DNA of 64,000 nt, taken from a virus. Every line of letters begins with the position of its first letter. Position 1 is the first letter of the stretch. The notes under the pieces are model-generated. The model saw only the letters and a program-made list of their open reading frames with translations. It did no database searches and was not told the DNA's origin. The DNA lies in IMG/VR virus record IMGVR_UViG_3300044643_002965, positions 1 through 64,000 of that record; one strand, written 5' to 3'. Of this stretch, positions 58,862 to 64,000 are shown in pieces. The position numbers and the translations under genes are program-made.

Positions 58862-61800
58862 TTAAACAATCCAAAGTTTGTATCTCTATTGGAGTAAATA
58901 TCTGACCAGCCGGTATAGTTTACCTGCACAGGACTATATGTAGATGCGTAGAATGGAACTATCTTGCCATTTCCAGCCAGTCCATACCTATTATATCCCC
59001 ATGTCCATGCTGTTCCATCTGATTTCAAAGCAATTGAACTATCATTAAAACCAAGTACTTTGGTCCATCCTGTTGATGAAAATAGTTGAATTGGAGAACT
59101 ATAACCTTGATATTGATAGAAACCACCATTGAAAGCTATAGCATTTATTATAGATTGTCCGTTGCCCCATCCCCATAATGTTCCATCAGATTTTACAGCC
59201 ATATATACACTATATCCATCTGATGAAACATATGTATAAGACCCGCTTATTTGTGTTGGAGAACTTCTGTTTATTGTATCATTTAATCCAAGTCGTCCAT
59301 AGGCATTGTATCCCCAAGACCATAATGTTCCATCTGTTTTTATTCCAAACATAGCATTGCCACCAACAATCATCTTCCAAGAACCAGTTATTGTTTGTGT
59401 CGGTATTAATTTAGATGAATTAGTTGCTGTATTGTCACCAAATAATCCATAAGATATATCGGATCCCCATAAATATGCAGTATCATCATTTTTAATTGCA
59501 GCAGAAACATATGAATTTCTAAACACATATTTCCAGTCTGTGTCTGTTCCAATTTGTGTTGGGCTAGAGTTATTACTGTTTCCTGGTAATTGTCCCCACG
59601 CCCACAATGTTCCATTAGACTTAACAGCATTAACTGAATAACCAGATATTGAAAAATCTGTCCATGTTCCACCTGTACTTATTTGTACAGGAGAAGACCT
59701 GTGAACAATAGAACCAGAATCCCAAATATATCCCCATGTCCAAAGAGTGCCATCTGTTTTTATTCCGCCCATGCCTACATAAGCGGAATAAAGATAGCTG
59801 CCACTTGGTAATTTTGACCATGATGAATTTGTAATTTCTTGTGTTGGGAAAGATTGTGAATTTGTTGTGTTATTCCCAATTTGACCATAAGAATTAACTC
59901 CCATTCCTAATAAACTTCCTGGTTGTGGAGTCGTTGTAGTAGTGCTAGTCGTAGGCGAAGGTGTAGTAGCTACATATCCAGCACTTCTAGTTGCATAAAC
60001 TCCATAACTATTACCAGATATATCAATCCATAAATTATCATTTGCTAATGTTTGTATTGGAGATGAAAGTGCGTATCCTGCATATGGGTTTCCAGTTTGG
60101 TTATAATAATTTGAACCCCATGCCCATAATGTGCCATCCGTTTTTGTTGCTGCGGATGAATAGTCTAGAGCAGTAGACTTTTTCCAATTTGTGTCTGTTC
60201 CTACTTGGATAGGAGAGCTAACCCCTGAATAAGGAGTATCTGTATTTAAACCTAAAATTCCATAGGCATTATAACCCCATGCCCATAATGTGCCATTGGT
60301 TTTTACAGCAAGTACATGATATTTGGTTGAGCTTACATAAGCCCAACCAGATGCTCCTATTTGTATAGGACTTGAATAACTTACATAACTAGTATTGTTT
60401 CCAATTTGCCCCCAAGAATTATTCCCCCAAGCCCATAAATTTGTATCAGATTTTATGGCATGAACAACCCCATCGCCACTAACATTAACAAAAATCCAAT
60501 TATTTCCTCCAGCAACTGTTTGTGTTGGAGAACTTTGCGTATTATATGATACCTGATTATTGCCAAGTTGTCCATTCTGATTGCCTCCCCAAAGCCACAA
60601 AGTACCATCTGTTTTTATTCCTGCCCCGGTTTGTCCTCCAGTATTAACATATCTCCATGTATCTGTTCCAATTTGTATGGGAGAGCTATAGCTAGTATTA
60701 GAATTGTTGGGCAGGAATGCTCCGCCTCCCCATCCCCACAATGTATTATCAGATTTTATAGCAAGAGTTGCAAGCGAACTTGAAGATACCATATTCCATG
60801 TATTTGAGGTGATTTGAATAGGTGAAGATCTATTTTCTAATGTTCCATCTCCAAGTGCTCCATAATAAGAGTTCAATCCCCAAGCCCATAATGTTCCATC
60901 TGGTTTTATGGCAAAACATGATCCGTATCCACTCGTGTTAGGTGGCAAATCTTGGTATTGACTTGCATCAATTATTTGTGTTGGAGACTGATATATTACA
61001 GTGTTATTATTATCCCCTGAAGATCCAAGATGTCTATAGCCCCATGTATATAGCGCACCAGGAGCCTGTGTTGTTGATGTAGTGGATGTTGTAGATGTAC
61101 TTGTAGTAGATGTAGTTGTAGTAGATGTGGTTGTAGCTCTAATTCCACCAAATCCAACAACATTTATCCAGTTTGTATCTGCAAGAGTTGTTTGCACTGG
61201 AGAGCTTCTATGTATCTTTGTGTTATCTCCTATGGTGCCATATGAGTTATGTCCCCAAGCCCATAAGCTTCCATCTGTTTTTAGTCCTATAACAGAACGG
61301 TTGTAGGTTACTTTGCTCCATGTACCAGTAATTTGAACAGGAGAGCTTATATCTGCTGTGTTATTTTGAGCTAATTGCCCACTGTTGTTTCCGCCCCAAC
61401 CCCAAAGAGAACCATCATTTTTAATTGCAAAAGCAGAGCTAGTTATTCCCGATGCTGTTTTTGGGACAAAAGCCCAATCTGTTCCTGTTCCAACTTGAAC
61501 AGGCGAGCTTCTGTTTATGATATTTCCTTGTCCTAACTGACCATTGTTATTATTTCCCCATATCCATAATGTATTGTCTTGTTTGATTGCAATTCCACCA
61601 GCATAAAGTGATCCAACCATTTTCCATGTTGTATCTGTTCCTACTTGAACTGGGGAAAACATGCCTCCATATCCTTGTCCGCCAACAAATCCAAGTCCAA
61701 GAGTTCCGCCTCCATTTGCGCCCCAAGCCCATAGTGTTCCATCAGTTTTTATTGCAAATACTTGACCATATCCACCAGCAACTTTGCTCCATGTGCTTCC

Positions 61801-64000
61801 GCCTAGAGTTGTTTGTACAGGCGAATAAATAAAGCTGTTGTAAGCTAGCCCATAGCGACCTATAGCTCCCCAATAGTTATCTCCCCATGTCCATAAAGTG
61901 CCATCTGATTTTACAGCCGCTCCGGTACGGTATGTTTGGGCGACATCAGTCCATGTGCCTCCGCCATATATTTGAACTGGAGAAGATTTATTGCCTACAT
62001 TTGAATTCTGTGCTATGTAATTGCCATTTCCCCATAACCACAAAGTGTTATCATTTTTAATGCCTGCATTAAATACTGATGTTGAATATCCATTATCTCC
62101 TAATATTTTCCATGCTCCTGAACCCAACACTTGAGTCGGAATGCTTCTGCTTATAGCAGTTCCATCTCCTATCTGACCGCTTCCATTCAATCCCATTAAA
62201 TATAAAGATCCAGAAGGTACATCGGTTGTAGTTGTTGTAGTAGATGTTGACGTGGTAGTTGTAGTAGTAGTTGTGGTAGTAGGTGCTGGTGTTGTTGTAG
62301 TGGTTGTTGTAGTAGTTGTTGTGGTAGTAGGTGCTGGTGTTGTTGTAGTAGTTGTGGTTGTAGTTGTTGTTGTGGTAGTAGGTGCTGGTGTTGTTGTAGT
62401 GGTTGTTGTAGTTGTGGTTGAAGTGGTTGTAGTTGTGGTTGTGGTAGTAGGTGCTGATGTTGTAGTGGTAGAAGTGGTTGTACTAGTAGTTGTAGGAGCT
62501 GGTGTTGTTGTAGTAGTTGTGGTTGTTGTGGTTGAAGTGGTTGTTGTGGTAGGTGCTGGCGTGGTGGTGGTTGAAGTAGTTGTGGTTGAAGTAGTTGTGG
62601 TTGTAGTGGTTGTTGTAGTAGGTGCGGGTGTTGTTGTGGTGGTTGTTGTGGTTGTTGTGGTGGTTGTTGTGGTAGTAGGTGAGGGCGTAGTTGTAGTAGT
62701 GGTTGTAGTTGGAACTGGTGTGGTTGTAGTAGTTGTGGTTGGAGACACACAATATGTTGTGAATGTTATATTGTCTTGGCCACCCATGTAGCCGTGATTC
62801 AAGCAAGCATAGCTTAATCTGCCAAAAGAACCTGTTACAGTTAAAGTTACAGTTCCAGAGTAGAAGTTATAAGTGTTTCCATCTGGGGCTATTCCAGATC
62901 CTGCAAGAACAGTTCCTGTGTAAGAAACATTTCCTATGGAGTTGTTTAAGAATGCTATTGGATGTGTAGAAGGTACGCTTGTAAATTGATAAACACCAGT
63001 ATTTACGCCAAAGAATCCAATTGTGCCACCAAATACATATGTGTTTTGTCCAGACCAGTTTATTACTATTACTGATTGAGTACTTGATAAGCATGAAGGA
63101 ATTGGCGTTGTTGTTGTGCTAGTTGTGCTACTGGTTGTTGTTGGAGCGCTAGTTGTAGTGCTGGTTGTTGGAGCGCTAGTTGTAGTGCTGGTTGTTGGGG
63201 CACTAGTTGTAGTAGTTGTTGGGGCAATAGTTGTAGTAGTTGTTGGAGCACTAGTTGTACTGGTTGTTGGAGCACTAGTTGTGCTAGTTGTTGTAGTTAC
63301 TGGAACTATTGTGGTGGTTGTTGTTGTAGTTACTGGAACAATAGTTGTAGTAGTTGTAGTAGTTGTTACTGGAACTATTGTAGTAGTTGTAGTTGTAGTT
63401 ACTGGAACAATAGTTGTAGTAGTGGTGGTGGTTACTGGAGATGCAGTGGTTGTGCTAGTGGTTGTTGCTGGAGATGCAGTAGTAGTAGTTGTGGTTGTAG
63501 TAGTAGTGGTTGTTGTGCTAGTAGTTGTAGTAGTTGTTGTGGTGGTTGTTGTAAATAAAGGATTTGGAGTTGTTGTGCTAGTTGTTGTAGTTGGTAAAAA
63601 TGTATTATTTATGCAAAAAGTTCCAGTATAAATTGTTCCAAAATAGTTAAATGAGAACTGCTGTCCGCTATAAATTACATCATTAGAAATAGTTAAAACA
63701 TTTATTCCACTAATTGAAGCTGTTGTTGTGCATGTAGATCCAGTTGTTGTGTTAATAGCTGTATATGTTAAAGTATTTGTTGCAATTCCTGTAACCGTTA
63801 AATTTCCTGGAGCACTCAAAGGAGTTCCAGTAGAAGTAATTACAAAAACTGTTGGGGCAGGAGTTGTTGTTGTTGTTACAACACCAAATACGTTTGCGGC
63901 TCCAAATGTACCAATATATGTTATTCCTTGGTGAACATATGTAAATGTTTGTCCGTTATAAGAATCAGAATGAGTTAAAGTTAATGCTAAATTTCCTAGA
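58858..64000 (-). CDS. Three-propeller RCC1 adhesin, 5' end outside window
   Basis: The frame runs open to the right edge (at least 1713 aa); a TTG at 63819 is not a real start since the same frame continues upstream. From the N-terminal side: small beta domains with 'LTxSxDxYxGQxFxY...G..YxGTF', long Thr-rich linkers (63585-63106 and 62745-62222), a His/Asn-rich domain between them, then three blocks of RCC1-like repeats. Each block has seven 'GTLWAWGxNxxGQLGxxxxxxxSSPxQ' units: ~62215-61135, ~61055-59975 and ~59925-58861, with Thr/Ser linkers between. Seven blades close one propeller, so three are predicted in tandem. Likely a receptor-binding fibre. Confidence 0.85.
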   Translation of the reverse strand, partial: LGNLALTLTHSDSYNGQTFTYVHQGITYIGTFGAANVFGVVTTTTTPAPTVFVITSTGTPLSAPGNLTVTGIATNTLTYTAINTTTGSTCTTTASISGINVLTISNDVIYSGQQFSFNYFGTIYTGTFCINNTFLPTTTTSTTTPNPLFTTTTTTTTTTTSTTTTTTTTTTTTTASPATTTSTTTASPVTTTTTTTIVPVTTTTTTTIVPVTTTTTTTTIVPVTTTTTTTIVPVTTTTSTTSAPTTSTTSAPTTTTTIAPTTTTTSAPTTSTTTSAPTTSTTTSAPTTTSSTTSTTTTPIPSCLSSTQSVIVINWSGQNTYVFGGTIGFFGVNTGVYQFTSVPSTHPIAFLNNSIGNVSYTGTVLAGSGIAPDGNTYNFYSGTVTLTVTGSFGRLSYACLNHGYMGGQDNITFTTYCVSPTTTTTTTPVPTTTTTTTTPSPTTTTTTTTTTTTTTTTPAPTTTTTTTTTTSTTTTSTTTTPAPTTTTTSTTTTTTTTTTPAPTTTSTTTSTTTTSAPTTTTTTTTTSTTTTTTTTTTPAPTTTTTTTTTTTTTTPAPTTTTTTTTTTTTTPAPTTTTTTTTTTSTSTTTTTTDVPSGSLYLMGLNGSGQIGDGTAISRSIPTQVLGSGAWKILGDNGYSTSVFNAGIKNDNTLWLWGNGNYIAQNSNVGNKSSPVQIYGGGTWTDVAQTYRTGAAVKSDGTLWTWGDNYWGAIGRYGLAYNSFIYSPVQTTLGGSTWSKVAGGYGQVFAIKTDGTLWAWGANGGGTLGLGFVGGQGYGGMFSPVQVGTDTTWKMVGSLYAGGIAIKQDNTLWIWGNNNNGQLGQGNIINRSSPVQVGTGTDWAFVPKTASGITSSAFAIKNDGSLWGWGGNNSGQLAQNNTADISSPVQITGTWSKVTYNRSVIGLKTDGSLWAWGHNSYGTIGDNTKIHRSSPVQTTLADTNWINVVGFGGIRATTTSTTTTSTTSTSTTSTTSTTQAPGALYTWGYRHLGSSGDNNNTVIYQSPTQIIDASQYQDLPPNTSGYGSCFAIKPDGTLWAWGLNSYYGALGDGTLENRSSPIQITSNTWNMVSSSSLATLAIKSDNTLWGWGGGAFLPNNSNTSYSSPIQIGTDTWRYVNTGGQTGAGIKTDGTLWLWGGNQNGQLGNNQVSYNTQSSPTQTVAGGNNWIFVNVSGDGVVHAIKSDTNLWAWGNNSWGQIGNNTSYVSYSSPIQIGASGWAYVSSTKYHVLAVKTNGTLWAWGYNAYGILGLNTDTPYSGVSSPIQVGTDTNWKKSTALDYSSAATKTDGTLWAWGSNYYNQTGNPYAGYALSSPIQTLANDNLWIDISGNSYGVYATRSAGYVATTPSPTTSTTTTTPQPGSLLGMGVNSYGQIGNNTTNSQSFPTQEITNSSWSKLPSGSYLYSAYVGMGGIKTDGTLWTWGYIWDSGSIVHRSSPVQISTGGTWTDFSISGYSVNAVKSNGTLWAWGQLPGNSNNSSPTQIGTDTDWKYVFRNSYVSAAIKNDDTAYLWGSDISYGLFGDNTATNSSKLIPTQTITGSWKMIVGGNAMFGIKTDGTLWSWGYNAYGRLGLNDTINRSSPTQISGSYTYVSSDGYSVYMAVKSDGTLWGWGNGQSIINAIAFNGGFYQYQGYSSPIQLFSSTGWTKVLGFNDSSIALKSDGTAWTWGYNRYGLAGNGKIVPFYASTYSPVQVNYTGWSDIYSNRDTNFGLFN
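62222..62745 (-). repeat. Thr-rich coding tandem repeat
   Basis: About 520 bases of GTTGTWGTRG-type units (plus strand) encoding almost only Thr with interspersed P-A-P-T. Slipped-strand length variation is expected. Confidence 0.8.
63106..63585 (-). repeat. Thr/Ser/Pro-rich coding tandem repeat
   Basis: A second such array encoding T-T-x-A-P-T, T-S-A-P-T-T and T-T-T-I-V-P-V units; six to seven ~30-40-base blocks are visible around 63120-63430. Confidence 0.75.

Noticed and set aside
62252-63631. Long poly-Val and Pro/Gln/Leu-rich frames on both strands across the Thr-linker arrays
   Set aside because: They are translations of the tandem repeat in other frames; composition explains them and no start context supports them. 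The same applies at 54301-54855.
63817-63819. TTG at 63819 as start of the RCC1 adhesin
   Set aside because: The frame continues upstream to the window edge with similar domain and Thr-linker sequence, so the gene is cut by the edge.

Overview
The window is a piece of a tailed-phage genome, AT-rich by eye and of T4-like (Straboviridae-related) myovirus type. The evidence is a set of genes that belong together only in such phages: UvsX recombinase with the T4-type P-loop, a gp32-like single-strand binding protein with zinc site and acidic tail, gp41-type helicase, UvsY-like mediator, UvsW and Dda helicases, gp46/gp47 nuclease, NrdA/NrdB, dCMP deaminase, gp55-like late sigma factor with a gp33-like partner, contractile tail sheath (gp18), two tail tube paralogues (gp19), gp26/gp51-like baseplate genes and neck/completion proteins. 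No host can be named from the sequence: no tRNA, integrase or host-specific gene is seen. The many accessory genes and the unusually large adhesins suggest a large phage genome, of which this is a part; both window ends cut through genes.

Layout. 1-2.5 kb: edge of a TnpB gene, small accessory genes, an amidoligase and an acyl carrier protein. 2.5-12 kb: a leftward replication/recombination block (UvsX, gp32, dCMP deaminase, two sigma-like proteins, UvsY-like, helicase, a compact family A DNA polymerase). 11.95-12.5 kb: a gene-free stretch packed with inverted repeats, a candidate large structured RNA. 12.5-17.9 kb: UvsW and Dda plus several small proteins with a T4 internal-protein-like N-terminus, expressed from back-to-back late-type promoters. 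17.9-28.8 kb: a rightward block (gp47, gp46, NrdB, NrdA interrupted by an intein, CTP synthase, class II glutamine amidotransferase, nuclease). 28.8-47.9 kb: virion assembly genes, mainly leftward, with gp55/gp33 in their midst. 48-53 kb: a free-standing homing endonuclease, two methyltransferase-like proteins and two glycosyltransferases. 53-64 kb: giant surface proteins: a chain of thirteen Ig-like repeats, and a protein with three blocks of seven RCC1 repeats, joined by threonine-rich linkers.

How it works together. The early/middle genes make nucleotides (NrdAB, dCMP deaminase, CTP synthase) and copy and recombine DNA; gp55 and gp33 homologues would then redirect host RNA polymerase to NATAAATA late promoters, several of which sit 4-8 bases ahead of start codons. 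Virion genes include at least seven proteins whose first residues follow the pattern of T4 internal head proteins, suggesting a set of proteins packed in the capsid and injected. Amidoligase and glutamine amidotransferase, ACP, glycosyltransferases and methyltransferases point to chemical modification of host or virion surfaces (inference). Mobile DNA is well represented: TnpB, an intein, a homing endonuclease, and four copies of a ~50-bp hairpin element resembling an IS200/IS605 right end, three of them filling gaps between convergent genes.
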